Shown: positions 9,226 through 17,628 of the stretch, piece by piece
Layout: each line of letters begins with the position of its first letter
Numbering within the stretch: the first letter of the stretch is position 1
From: Gramella sp. MT6
GTDB lineage: Bacteria > Bacteroidota > Bacteroidia > Flavobacteriales > Flavobacteriaceae
Length of the DNA: 64,000 nucleotides
Assembly: GCF_019357415.1 (NCBI RefSeq)
Contig: NZ_CP048410.1
Span: 3,374,501 to 3,438,500, forward strand
Direction: 5' to 3'
Program-made: the position numbers and the translations under genes
The notes under the pieces: model-generated
Database searches by the model: none
The model's input: only the letters and a program-made list of their open reading frames with translations
What the model was told of the DNA's origin: nothing

Positions 9226-9777
9226 ATGCAGAAATCTTTTAAAGACATACAAGACAGCCAGGTAGTAATTTCAGAATTAATGCTTCCCTCCCATTCCAAT
9301 TTTAATGGGAAGATCCACGGCGGTTATATTCTATCATTACTGGACCAGATCGCTTTCGCCTGCGCCTCAAAACACTCAAGAGCGTATTGTGTTACCGCTA
9401 GCGTTGACACAGTAGATTTCCTGAAACCAATTGAGATCGGGGAACTAGTAACCATGAAAGCTTCTGTAAATTATGTTGGGAGAAGCTCAATGGTGATAGG
9501 AATTCGTGTTGAAGCAGAAAATATACAAACAGGAGAAATAAAGCATTGCAATTCCTCATATTTCACAATGGTTGCAAAAGACGATAAAGGAGATTCTGTA
9601 GACGTTCCCGGGTTGATATTAAGAACCGACAATCAGATAAGACGTTTTGCTAAGAGCATTAAAAGAAAAAATATGAAGAAAAGAAGAATCCAGGAATTCC
9701 ATGAGACCGATTTTTCTTCAGATAAATACTTGCATATTCTTGAAGATCATAAAGCTAAAATAGAACTGGATTCTTGA
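9226..9777 (+). CDS. Acyl-CoA thioesterase (hotdog fold)
   Basis: This 183-residue cytoplasmic thioesterase would hydrolyse acyl-CoA to free fatty acid and CoA. The hotdog core carries FNGKIHGGYILSLLDQIAFA (about residues 24-45), with the His-Gly-Gly turn and the Asp on the central helix typical of the YciA/ACOT branch. The following strand CVTASVDTVDFLKPIEIGE is also diagnostic. A basic, about 40-residue C-terminal tail (KSIKRKNMKKRRIQEF) extends past the domain. The gene sits two bases after the small membrane protein gene and overlaps the next coding region by four bases. Confidence 0.87.
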   Translation: MQKSFKDIQDSQVVISELMLPSHSNFNGKIHGGYILSLLDQIAFACASKHSRAYCVTASVDTVDFLKPIEIGELVTMKASVNYVGRSSMVIGIRVEAENIQTGEIKHCNSSYFTMVAKDDKGDSVDVPGLILRTDNQIRRFAKSIKRKNMKKRRIQEFHETDFSSDKYLHILEDHKAKIELDS

Positions 9778-10724
9778 AGTCTCACGGATTCATAGTAGCT
9801 ATTTTTTTAGCCATAGGGATCGCCTATTTTTTCCCACAGGGAATAGATCTGCTGCCTTTAAAAACGATTACAGATATCGGGATCGGACTGATATTCTTCT
9901 TCTATGGCCTAAAGCTTTCACCAGCTGAATTCCGTGCCGGTGTGATAAATTACAAGGTTCACATCGTCATACACGTTACCACGTTCATTGTTTTTCCCTT
10001 ACTATGCCTGCTCTGTCTTCCACTTTTTGAAGATGGGCTAAAATCGGACCTCTGGATCGCACTTTTCTTTTTAGGCACCTTGCCATCTACAGTATCATCA
10101 TCTGTGGTGATGGTAGCTTTAGCAAAGGGTAATTTACCAACTGCCATATTTAACGCAAGTCTTTCAGGGCTTATAGGGATTGTAGCTACACCACTCTGGA
10201 TTGGATTTATCCTGGGAAAATCGGCAGATTTTGACTTTATCGTGGTACTGCAGAAACTTTGTCTGCAAATAATTCTGCCGTTAGCGCTAGGTTTATTTTT
10301 ACAGAGATACTTTGGACATTTTGCGAGAAAATATGGCAAGCAATTAAGCCTCTTTGACAAGACCACCATTATTCTAATTATATATTCCAGCTTTAGCAAC
10401 TCGTTTACGTCAGACCTTATCGCATCGGTAGAATTGGATGAATTATTAAAAATGGCGGTTATCGTTTTGATTCTTTTCTTTGCGGTCTTCTTTGGACTAG
10501 CTTATTTCTCGAAGATCATTGGTTTTAATACTGAAGACAAAATAGCGGCTCAATTCTGCGGAACCAAGAAATCTCTGGTGCACGGATCTGTAATGGTGAG
10601 GGTTTTATTCGGAAATGCTGCCAGTTCCGGCCTTTTATTGTTACCAATAATGCTGTATCATTCTACTCAATTGATATTAGTAGCCTGGTATGCCGAAAAA
10701 TATAGAAAAAGACAGATCGATTAA
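9774..10724 (+). CDS. SBF-like (bile acid:sodium symporter family) transporter
   Basis: This 316-residue polytopic membrane protein has about nine or ten hydrophobic helices. It resembles the SBF-like group (YfeH/SLC10A7-like), with GIGLIFFFYGLKLSP near residue 35, LPSTVSSSVVMVALAKGN near 105-120, and CGTKKSLVHGSVM near 262. The likely start is TTG, overlapping the thioesterase stop as TTGA; the next in-frame ATG would remove several helices. The substrate cannot be read from the sequence: family members move bile acids, sterol sulphates or other organic anions. It closes the operon begun by rmuC. Confidence 0.82.
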   Translation: MKSHGFIVAIFLAIGIAYFFPQGIDLLPLKTITDIGIGLIFFFYGLKLSPAEFRAGVINYKVHIVIHVTTFIVFPLLCLLCLPLFEDGLKSDLWIALFFLGTLPSTVSSSVVMVALAKGNLPTAIFNASLSGLIGIVATPLWIGFILGKSADFDFIVVLQKLCLQIILPLALGLFLQRYFGHFARKYGKQLSLFDKTTIILIIYSSFSNSFTSDLIASVELDELLKMAVIVLILFFAVFFGLAYFSKIIGFNTEDKIAAQFCGTKKSLVHGSVMVRVLFGNAASSGLLLLPIMLYHSTQLILVAWYAEKYRKRQID

Positions 10725-10732
10725 TTGAAAAC

Positions 10733-11131
10733 CTAAGGATTAAGATACATCGCGATATTGGCCAGATTAATTGTCAATAAAACCCAACCTGCTACCAGCA
10801 AAAGACCTCCTAGCGGCGTGATTGGCCCCAAAATTTTAATCTTTTTTCCTCTGGAAGAATTCCAGGTTAACCCATAAATACTGAAAGAAAAAAGTAGAAT
10901 TCCGATAATAAAACACCAGGCCATCACAATTTGCAACCCAGAAAGAAAAGGAAAAGTAATTCCACAGATTATTAGTACAATAGCATGGTACATCTGGTAT
11001 TTCACACCGGTTTCAAAACTTTTAAGCTGATCTTCATTAAACTTTTTCTTAAGGGCATGAGCCCCGAAAGCTCCTAAAATAACCGAAAGGCCACCATAAA
11101 TACCACCAATGATCAATACCAATTCTTTCAT
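10733..11131 (-). CDS. DUF423 family membrane protein
   Basis: This 132-residue protein has four hydrophobic helices and belongs to the DUF423 (YgdD-like) family. It is recognisable from the N-terminal GGLSVILGAFGAHALKKKF and the central segment YQMYHAIVLIICGI. No biochemical role is established for the family. It is convergent with the SBF-like gene (8 bases between the stops) and lies downstream of carB on the same strand. A long hairpin separates it from carB, so it probably has its own promoter or depends on read-through. Confidence 0.88.
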   Translation of the reverse strand: MKELVLIIGGIYGGLSVILGAFGAHALKKKFNEDQLKSFETGVKYQMYHAIVLIICGITFPFLSGLQIVMAWCFIIGILLFSFSIYGLTWNSSRGKKIKILGPITPLGGLLLVAGWVLLTINLANIAMYLNP

Positions 11132-11145
11132 AAAAGCATATTAAA

Positions 11146-11214
11146 GAAAAAAGTCATTTCAATAGAACCGAGATACATAAAAGTTGGATCTCAATTCAGT
11201 CGAAATGACTTTTT
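11146..11214 (-). repeat. Composite palindrome/terminator between carB and the DUF423 gene
   Basis: The outer arms AAAAAGTCATTTC (11148-11160) and GAAATGACTTTTT (11202-11214) pair perfectly. Inside them, GAACCGAGAT (11165-11174) and ATCTCAATTC (11188-11197) also pair, with two G-U wobbles on the minus strand. The structure ends in a T-run on the minus strand and could terminate carB. The arm sequence GTCATTTCGACTGA resembles an intergenic repeat I remember as common in flavobacterial genomes; only one copy is seen here. Confidence 0.7.
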
Positions 11215-11231
11215 ACAAATTTGAAAATATA

Positions 11232-14084
11232 TTATTTACTTAAGTACATCTTCCTTCTTGAATAAAGATCGTAGAATTCATCATCTTTTAAACTATCAAT
11301 AAAGAGGATACTTTCTCCAGTACTCTTCATCTCAGGCCCTAGTTGCTTGTTCACTTTCTGGAATTTATTGAAAGAGAACACCGGTTGCTTAATCGCATAA
11401 CCTTCCAACTGAGGATTGAATGTAAAGTCTTTCACCTTCTTGGCTCCAAGCATCACTTTAGTTGCATAGTTCACATATGGCTCCTTGTATGCCTTGGCAA
11501 TAAAAGGAACTGTTCTCGATGCTCTAGGATTTGCTTCAATAATAAAGACCTTGTCATCTTTGATAGCAAACTGAATATTGATCAAACCTACAGTGTTTAA
11601 GGCAAGAGCGATCTTTTTCGTGTGATCCTTGATCTGTTGCATCACCAGGTCTCCAAGGTTAAATGGAGGAAGCAGCGCGTTGGAATCTCCTGAGTGGATT
11701 CCACATGGCTCGATATGCTCCATGATCCCTATGATGTAAACATCTTCACCATCGCAAATTGCATCGGCTTCAGCTTCTATAGCCCCATCAAGGTAATGAT
11801 CAAGAAGAAGCTTATTGTTAGGGATCTTTCTTAAAAGATCTACTACATGCTCTTCAAGCTCATCTTTATTAATCACAATCTTCATTCCCTGACCTCCAAG
11901 AACATAAGATGGTCTTACCAGGATTGGGAAATCAAGTTCATCTGCCAGGGCAAGTGCCTCCTCTGCATTCTCTGCTGTTCCGAAATCTGGATAAGGAATA
12001 TCATGTGCCTGAAGCAGTTTAGAGAAACTACCTCTGTCTTCTGCAAGATCCAGGGCTTCAAAACTTGTTCCCATGATCTTCACACCATACCTGTGAAGCT
12101 TTTCAGCAAGTTTAAGAGCAGTTTGACCTCCTAATTGCACGATAACACCTTCCGGCTTTTCATGCCTGATAATGTCATATATATGCTCCCAAAAAACCGG
12201 CTCAAAGTATAATTTGTCTGCAGTATCAAAATCTGTAGAAACCGTTTCAGGGTTACAGTTGATCATGATCGTTTCGTAGCCACATTCTGAAGCCGCAAGT
12301 ACCCCATGCACACAGCTATAATCAAATTCAATCCCCTGCCCTATTCTATTAGGACCAGATCCAAGAACGATAATCTTTTTTCGGTCTGAAACCTGGCTCT
12401 CATTTGCAGTATAGAATTCACCTTCTTTAGATTGAATTCCTTCTTCAAAAGTTGAATAATAATATGGAGTTTCCGCTTTGAATTCAGCCGCACAGGTATC
12501 AACCAGTTTATATACTCGATTAACTCCCAGTTCCTCACGCTTGTTGTATACTTCACTTTCCAGACAATCCAGCATATGAGCAATTTGCCTGTCTGCAAAA
12601 CCTTTCTGTTTCGCCTCTAAGAGTAGATCTTTAGGAAGTGAGTTGATATCAAATTTTGAAATTTCATTATCAAGAGCATGAAGTTCTTCATATTGCTTTA
12701 AGAACCACATGTCGATCTTGGTGATCTCATGTATCCTGCTAAGTGGAATCCCCATCTGTATAGCATCATAGATCACAAAAACCCTATCCCAGCTTGGATT
12801 TGTTAACTTATCTATGATCTGGTCATAATCCTTATAACCCTTACCATCTGCACCTAAACCATTTCTTTTGATTTCCAGCGACTGGGTGGCTTTATGAAGC
12901 GCTTCCTGGAAAGATCTTCCTATTCCCATTACCTCTCCAACAGATTTCATCTGAAGGCCTAAAGTGCGATCTGCTCCTTCAAATTTATCGAAATTCCAAC
13001 GTGGTATCTTTACGATCACGTAATCCAATGAAGGTTCAAATAAAGCGGAAGTAGATTTGGTGATCTGGTTATCCAGCTCATCTAGATTATAGCCTAGAGC
13101 AAGTTTGGTAGCGATCTTTGCAATTGGGTATCCGGTAGCCTTAGAAGCTAACGCAGAAGACCTGGAAACACGAGGGTTAATCTCGATAGCATAAATGTCT
13201 TCTTTTTCATCTGGGCTTACTGCGAACTGTACATTACATCCTCCCGCAAAGTCTCCGATACTACGCATCATTTTGATGGCCATATCCCTCATTCTCTGGA
13301 ATGCCTTATCGCTTAGCGTCATAGCAGGAGCAACTGTGATAGAATCTCCAGTATGAATCCCCATAGGATCCATATTTTCGACGGTACAGATAATCACAAC
13401 ATTATCGTTCTTGTCACGTAGTAATTCAACCTCATATTCTTTCCAACCCAGTAATGCCTTATCGATCAAAACCTCGTGAATTGGAGAAGTTTCCAGCCCG
13501 TAGGTCAACATCTCGTCAAAATCTTCAGCACGATGAACAAATCCGGCCCCACCTCCCCCAAGGGTAAATGATGCTCTAATTACAAGTGGATACCCAAATT
13601 CCTGGGCAACTTCTTTTCCTTGTAAATAAGAAGTAACGGTTTTTGCCGGAGCAACAGGAATCCCAATTCTACCCATTAGTTGTTTGAACTGCTCTCTATC
13701 TTCACAAATATTGATCGCGTCTATATCAACACCAATCAACTTCACGTTGAAATCAGACCAAATCCCTTTCTCATCTGCTTCAATACAAAGGTTAAGAGCA
13801 GTTTGCCCTCCCATGGTAGGAAGCACCGCATCAATTTCGGGATGATCCTTTAGTATCTCTACTAAAGATTTTGTGGTAAGGGGTTTTAAATACACATGAT
13901 CGGCCATGGATGGGTCGGTCATGATAGTTGCAGGGTTCGAATTTATCAGTATTGTTTTAATTCCGTCCTCTCTTAATGAGCGTAAAGATTGGGTTCCGGA
14001 ATAATCAAATTCACAGGCCTGTCCTATAACAATTGGTCCAGATCCTATAATTAAAACGCATTTAATGTCGTTGTTTTTTGGCAT
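11232..14084 (-). CDS. carB: Carbamoyl-phosphate synthase large subunit, short form
   Basis: This enzyme makes carbamoyl phosphate from bicarbonate, glutamine-derived ammonia and two ATP, for pyrimidine and arginine synthesis. The protein has 950 residues. Two ATP-grasp halves are present: residues 1-400 with SGPIVIGQACEFDYSGTQSL and about 570-935 with GSGPNRIGQGIEFDYSCVHG, separated by the oligomerisation segment. E. coli CarB has about 1,073 residues; here the chain stops just after EMKSTGE, so the C-terminal MGS-like regulatory domain (UMP/ornithine/IMP site) is missing. The 100 bases downstream cannot encode it, so this is a natural short form and not a frameshift. No carA is adjacent. 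A near-consensus -7 (TATTTTTA on the minus strand, about 14122-14129) may drive it. Confidence 0.95.
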   Translation of the reverse strand: MPKNNDIKCVLIIGSGPIVIGQACEFDYSGTQSLRSLREDGIKTILINSNPATIMTDPSMADHVYLKPLTTKSLVEILKDHPEIDAVLPTMGGQTALNLCIEADEKGIWSDFNVKLIGVDIDAINICEDREQFKQLMGRIGIPVAPAKTVTSYLQGKEVAQEFGYPLVIRASFTLGGGGAGFVHRAEDFDEMLTYGLETSPIHEVLIDKALLGWKEYEVELLRDKNDNVVIICTVENMDPMGIHTGDSITVAPAMTLSDKAFQRMRDMAIKMMRSIGDFAGGCNVQFAVSPDEKEDIYAIEINPRVSRSSALASKATGYPIAKIATKLALGYNLDELDNQITKSTSALFEPSLDYVIVKIPRWNFDKFEGADRTLGLQMKSVGEVMGIGRSFQEALHKATQSLEIKRNGLGADGKGYKDYDQIIDKLTNPSWDRVFVIYDAIQMGIPLSRIHEITKIDMWFLKQYEELHALDNEISKFDINSLPKDLLLEAKQKGFADRQIAHMLDCLESEVYNKREELGVNRVYKLVDTCAAEFKAETPYYYSTFEEGIQSKEGEFYTANESQVSDRKKIIVLGSGPNRIGQGIEFDYSCVHGVLAASECGYETIMINCNPETVSTDFDTADKLYFEPVFWEHIYDIIRHEKPEGVIVQLGGQTALKLAEKLHRYGVKIMGTSFEALDLAEDRGSFSKLLQAHDIPYPDFGTAENAEEALALADELDFPILVRPSYVLGGQGMKIVINKDELEEHVVDLLRKIPNNKLLLDHYLDGAIEAEADAICDGEDVYIIGIMEHIEPCGIHSGDSNALLPPFNLGDLVMQQIKDHTKKIALALNTVGLINIQFAIKDDKVFIIEANPRASRTVPFIAKAYKEPYVNYATKVMLGAKKVKDFTFNPQLEGYAIKQPVFSFNKFQKVNKQLGPEMKSTGESILFIDSLKDDEFYDLYSRRKMYLSK

Positions 14085-14145
14085 AATAATGTGTTGTGTT
14101 TGCGTTACGTTGTGTTAGGGCTAAAAATAAGAAGCGTCTGGGTAT

Positions 14146-14178
14146 AAAAAAAGGCGTTACTTAAAAAGTAACACCTTT
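14146..14178 (-). terminator. Rho-independent terminator of rpmH
   Basis: On the minus strand, AAAGGTGTTAC and GTAACGCCTTT form an 11-bp stem (one G-U pair) around a 7-base loop, followed by a T-run. The plus strand would have a C-A mismatch, so the direction is minus. Confidence 0.85.
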
Positions 14179-14201
14179 ATTATTTCGAACACTGATTTTC
14201 A

Positions 14202-14360
14202 TTAGTGTTTATGTCTGTTTTCAGAAGATACAGATAATTTCTTTCTACCTTTAGCTCTTCTTCGAGCAAGGACTTTTCTTCCGTTAGCACTAGCCATACG
14301 CTCTCTGAATCCGTGCTTATTTTTTCTTTTCCTTTTAGATGGTTGAAACGTTCTTTTCAT
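14202..14360 (-). CDS. rpmH: 50S ribosomal protein L34
   Basis: This 52-residue, very basic protein reads [20 protein letters not shown] at the N-terminus, followed by [20 protein letters not shown], which is unmistakably L34 of the large ribosomal subunit. The C-terminal tail [11 protein letters not shown] is slightly extended relative to the 46-residue E. coli protein, as is usual in Bacteroidota. It has its own consensus promoter and terminator and so forms a single-gene unit upstream of carB. It is not next to rnpA, dnaA or the replication origin, unlike the arrangement in many bacteria. Confidence 0.98.
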
Positions 14361-14415
14361 TGTGAATATCTTTTATCTTCTGTAAATTCGTTTTGTCTGT
14401 CTTTAAAACTGCGTG

Positions 14416-14445
14416 CAAATATACAAAGCTTTTTAAGTACTGCAA
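14416..14445 (-). promoter_or_regulatory. Consensus Bacteroidota promoter of rpmH
   Basis: On the minus strand, TTG (14443-14445), exactly 19 bases, then TATATTTG (14416-14423) form a full -33/-7 pair. The leader to the rpmH ATG is about 50 bases. Confidence 0.8.
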
Positions 14446-14479
14446 ATACTAAATTAAAATAATTTTTAATTGTTTTTAT

Positions 14480-14487
14480 TACCTTTG
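14480..14487 (+). promoter_or_regulatory. Candidate -7 element for the TPR-like gene
   Basis: TACCTTTG matches TAnnTTTG perfectly, 24 bases before the ATG at 14512. No TTG lies at 19 bases. Confidence 0.45.
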
Positions 14488-14511
14488 CCGCCTGGAAAAA
14501 TTAGATAAATA

Positions 14512-15027
14512 ATGTTCAACAAAAATATCAAGTTAGTTTTAGCCGGTTTAATACTTGCATCAGCGGTCTGGCAATTCATTGAAGGAGAGATTGGAAATGG
14601 CATTGCGCTGATCTTACTGGCCGGAATGTTCATTTTTCTTTATTTCAAAAATGAAATGATTCTACTCGCTTTTCTAAAATTAAGGAAGCAGGATTTCCCT
14701 GGCGCTAAAAGGTGGCTTGATAAAATTAAAGATCCTGAAAAGGCCCTGGTTCAAAAGCAACAGGGTTATTATTGGTATCTTCATGGCCTTATGGTTTCCC
14801 AAACCAATATCACCCAGGCCGAAAAATTCTTTAAAAGGGCACTTAAACTCGGTCTTTCCATGGATCATGATCTTGCTATGGCTAAATTGAACCTGGCAGG
14901 GATTGCCATGACCAAGCGTAGAAAACGTGAGGCCACCATGCTTTTAAATGAAGCAAAAAAGCTTGATAAGCATGGTATGATGAACGATCAGATACGTATG
15001 ATGAAAGAGCAAATGAAAAAGATCTAG
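14512..15027 (+). CDS. Membrane-anchored protein with TPR-like helices, unknown function
   Basis: This 171-residue protein has two closely spaced N-terminal transmembrane helices (about residues 7-24 and 28-46). These are followed by amphipathic helical hairpins resembling degenerate tetratricopeptide repeats, with QGYYWYLHGLMVSQTNITQA and AEKFFKRALKLGL. The C-terminal end is basic and Met-rich (NDQIRMMKEQMKKI). The soluble part most likely faces the cytoplasm and mediates protein contacts. It appears to be a single-gene unit divergent from rpmH. I do not recognise a named family beyond a general TPR-like pattern. Confidence 0.75.
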   Translation: MFNKNIKLVLAGLILASAVWQFIEGEIGNGIALILLAGMFIFLYFKNEMILLAFLKLRKQDFPGAKRWLDKIKDPEKALVQKQQGYYWYLHGLMVSQTNITQAEKFFKRALKLGLSMDHDLAMAKLNLAGIAMTKRRKREATMLLNEAKKLDKHGMMNDQIRMMKEQMKKI

Positions 15028-15121
15028 AAGCTCCACTTATAAACATTTTAATAACATTTACTCTTTTGCCTAATAAATAGGTACTTTAACGATATTTTTT
15101 TCGTGTAAGAAAAAGCTGATA

Positions 15122-15129
15122 TACTTTTG
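15122..15129 (+). promoter_or_regulatory. Candidate -7 element for the thioredoxin-fold gene
   Basis: TACTTTTG matches TAnnTTTG, 23 bases before the ATG at 15153; TTC sits at the ideal -33 position. Confidence 0.45.
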
Positions 15130-15152
15130 ACAAAACCAGCCCCAAAAATTAC

Positions 15153-15854
15153 ATGAAAAAACTATTACTAGTTTTTCTATTTATTGGCCCCACCGTATTT
15201 TCTCAGCAAGAGCTGCAGGAAAAGACCTATTTTTCTGAGGCCTTATATTTCCATCTTTCAGATTATAATAGAAAAGCTGATCTCGCTTATCGATTCAATG
15301 ACTACGAAAAAGGAAAAGAACTTTTTGAAAATTTCACCAGCACCCATCTTGAAGGTTCTTATATGGACAATTTCAAGTTTAGAAATTTAAAAAAGAAGGA
15401 AGTAGCACTTTATGATTATAAAAAACCGGTGTTTCTTATTACTTACGCTTCCTGGTGTGTTCCCAGCAAGGGTGAGATCCCAGCGATTAACGAACTGGCA
15501 AAAGCCTACAAAGATAAAATAGACTTTGTAGTCTTATTCTGGGACAAGCGCGATAAAGTACGTGAATTAGCAGAGAAATTCTCTACTAATATTTCAGTGG
15601 TTTATGTAGATGAAAGTCAGAACAACGGAGCTTACGTTGTTAAGCAATTAAAACACTCCCTAGGCCTTCCAACCTGTTTCCTTATCTCTGGTGATAAAAA
15701 GATCATGGATATACTAAGAAGCGTTTTTCCTCCCCTGCAAACCGAAGAGGAAACCGCTTACCGTGAAAATTATATCGCTCTTGAAACTTCTATTTCCCAA
15801 AACCTGATTAAGGGATATGAAGGAATTTACGCAGACAACGTTCAGGCTGAATAA
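15153..15854 (+). CDS. Periplasmic thioredoxin-fold (TlpA-like) protein with CxxS motif
   Basis: This 233-residue protein has a signal peptide (about 1-17) and a TlpA/AhpC-type thioredoxin domain (about 85-200). The active-site loop reads YASWCVPSKGE: Cys102 is kept, but the resolving Cys is replaced by Ser105. The cis-Pro loop is GLPTCFLIS, placing a second cysteine (Cys175) next to the substrate groove. A CxxS motif usually means disulfide isomerase-like, monothiol or non-redox function; an unusual Cys102-Cys175 pair is possible but untested. It is convergent with the lytic transglycosylase gene, with only 6 bases between the stops. Confidence 0.8.
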   Translation: MKKLLLVFLFIGPTVFSQQELQEKTYFSEALYFHLSDYNRKADLAYRFNDYEKGKELFENFTSTHLEGSYMDNFKFRNLKKKEVALYDYKKPVFLITYASWCVPSKGEIPAINELAKAYKDKIDFVVLFWDKRDKVRELAEKFSTNISVVYVDESQNNGAYVVKQLKHSLGLPTCFLISGDKKIMDILRSVFPPLQTEEETAYRENYIALETSISQNLIKGYEGIYADNVQAE

Positions 15855-15860
15855 TGATAT

Positions 15861-16817
15861 TTAATTTATTTCAGGATAATTACCTTTTTCAGGAATGTCG
15901 ATGAAGTAGGTTTTTCCCGAAGCATTCTTAAGGTGATCATCTCGAAGCCAAGGATTATGCACCTTTAATATCTTATAATTGATCCCGAATTTGGCCGCGA
16001 AATCAGGGAAATCTTTAACCACTGTATCTACTTTAACCTTTGCAACCGGAATATGCTTGTAAAGATCTGATTCTTCAAAATTAAATCCGTATTTCTCAGG
16101 ATGATTCATAATCTCTTTCAATGCAAGTATCCTGAAAACATATCTCCCGGTTTCCTCACCAAGTAAAAGGTCGTAATAATCATCAACCTTTTGTCTTTCC
16201 AACTGCTTATCTACACCATATTGACCAGCATTGTATGAAGCAGCTGCCAAAGTCCAGGAACCAAACCTTTCTTTTGCCTTTTTTAAATAATCTGCCGCTA
16301 CCCTGGTTGATTTCTCGATATGGTATCTTTCATCAACATTCGCATTGATCTCAAGACCATAATCTTTACCTGTACCCTCCATAATTTGCCAGAAACCAAC
16401 TGCCTTGGCCGGAGAAACTGCCTGAGTAAGTCCACTTTCTATAACTGCGAGGTATTTAAGATCATCTGGCACTCCTTCTTCTTTAAGAATAGGCTCGATC
16501 ACCGGAAAATACTTATTCGCTCTTTTTATCAATAATAAGGCGTTAGACTGCCAATAGGTATTTACAAGTAGCTCACGATCCATTCTTTCGTAGATATCCG
16601 GATCTTCGAGAGGAACTCCTTCGCCTGCGAAACTGAGATTATCTGGCATAGGAAGGGCTTTAATATTGTAGGAATCTGCAACACTCTTATCATCTACATT
16701 CACTTTCATCATTTTCTCTACTGAACTTTCGCTATCTCCACGCTGCACCGCATTAATGCTTACAGCGCATATCGTTAATAACCCAACAACCAGTAAAGCA
16801 CTTTTTAATATTTTCAT
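15861..16817 (-). CDS. Lytic transglycosylase (SLT family, MltD-like)
   Basis: This 318-residue periplasmic enzyme cleaves peptidoglycan between MurNAc and GlcNAc. It has an N-terminal signal (about 1-23). The SLT domain spans about 115-225, with catalytic Glu127 in AVIESGL, the GFWQIMEGTG motif and AASYNAGQYG. The C-terminal region (about 265-318) resembles a single degenerate LysM-like carbohydrate-binding unit (FGINYKILKVHNPWL). It is smaller than E. coli MltD, which has repeated LysM modules. The gene lies two bases downstream of the alpha/beta hydrolase gene on the same strand, so the two are probably cotranscribed. Confidence 0.88.
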   Translation of the reverse strand: MKILKSALLVVGLLTICAVSINAVQRGDSESSVEKMMKVNVDDKSVADSYNIKALPMPDNLSFAGEGVPLEDPDIYERMDRELLVNTYWQSNALLLIKRANKYFPVIEPILKEEGVPDDLKYLAVIESGLTQAVSPAKAVGFWQIMEGTGKDYGLEINANVDERYHIEKSTRVAADYLKKAKERFGSWTLAAASYNAGQYGVDKQLERQKVDDYYDLLLGEETGRYVFRILALKEIMNHPEKYGFNFEESDLYKHIPVAKVKVDTVVKDFPDFAAKFGINYKILKVHNPWLRDDHLKNASGKTYFIDIPEKGNYPEIN

Positions 16818-16819
16818 AG

Positions 16820-17527
16820 CTAATTAACTTGTTTTGTTTGTTCTTTCTTTTTTAATTTCCCGGTACTAATCAATTCGGGTAGATTCTCATTAAACCAACG
16901 GAAACGATTGATAATCATTATATGGGTTCCCCCTTTTATCTTAATTGCTCCATGAATATTTTTTATAGGAAAAACCTCATCCCGATCTCCATGAATATGA
17001 ATCACTTTTTCATCGGGTCTATCACATTTCCAATTAACCATATTCTTTATCGCCCAATTGAGGTACTGCTTATCTGTAATAGAGATGTATTGCTTATACA
17101 ACCTGGCCCGTTTCTTTAGAAAATCTCCCACGGCGATCTTCTCAAAGTAATCTACATAATCTGCCAGACCGGTCGGTATAAGTTTAAATAGACCCGTTTT
17201 TGAGGCAAATTTCATTCTGGGAGGTAATTCGTCGCTACATTTTACGCTGGATATAATTATAAGCCTCTCAACCTCTATATACTTTGCCATTTCCTGTACA
17301 ATTACCCCGCCAAAGGATACACCTATTAACACGGGTTCAGAATGTTTAACATATCTCAGTATTCTTTTAGCATATTTCTCAAGACTTTCGTCAACATGAG
17401 GTATCTCCCATTTAAGAGGATGAACCTTGAATTCATCTTCTGGAAGAGAAATATTCTCAAAGATCGCAGAATCGGCTGCCATACCAGGCATTAAATACAC
17501 ATGGGTAAGCTTTTGTTCCTGGTTCAT
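16820..17527 (-). CDS. Alpha/beta hydrolase
   Basis: This cytoplasmic alpha/beta-hydrolase has about 235 residues. The nucleophile elbow is GVSFGG, the acid lies in HGDRDEVFPI, and the His is in GGTHIMI near the C-terminus, giving a complete Ser-Asp-His triad. The reading frame is open to 17578, but I chose the ATG at 17527 because MNQEQKLTHVYLMPGMAADS starts the first strand directly, while the upstream 17 residues look non-coding. The substrate is not predictable. The stop lies two bases before the lytic transglycosylase gene, which suggests a shared transcript. Confidence 0.8.
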   Translation of the reverse strand: MNQEQKLTHVYLMPGMAADSAIFENISLPEDEFKVHPLKWEIPHVDESLEKYAKRILRYVKHSEPVLIGVSFGGVIVQEMAKYIEVERLIIISSVKCSDELPPRMKFASKTGLFKLIPTGLADYVDYFEKIAVGDFLKKRARLYKQYISITDKQYLNWAIKNMVNWKCDRPDEKVIHIHGDRDEVFPIKNIHGAIKIKGGTHIMIINRFRWFNENLPELISTGKLKKKEQTKQVN

Positions 17528-17628
17528 TTTAACATGTATATAACAAAGATTGCTGGCATTTAGTTGTAAATTTAACAATCAAAATTACTGCATAATACTT
17601 GACTTTCAAATTTACCAAGCCACAAAAA

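Noticed and set aside
11131..11231. Possible frameshifted remainder of the CarB regulatory domain
   Set aside because: Only 100 bases separate carB from the next gene and they are taken by a hairpin; the missing domain would need about 360 bases.
15861..17527. Lytic transglycosylase and hydrolase as a phage lysis cassette
   Set aside because: The SLT protein is a typical cellular periplasmic enzyme with a signal peptide, and no holin or phage gene is nearby.
17528..17578. N-terminal extension of the alpha/beta hydrolase
   Set aside because: The added 17 residues have no family similarity, and the internal ATG sits right before the first strand.
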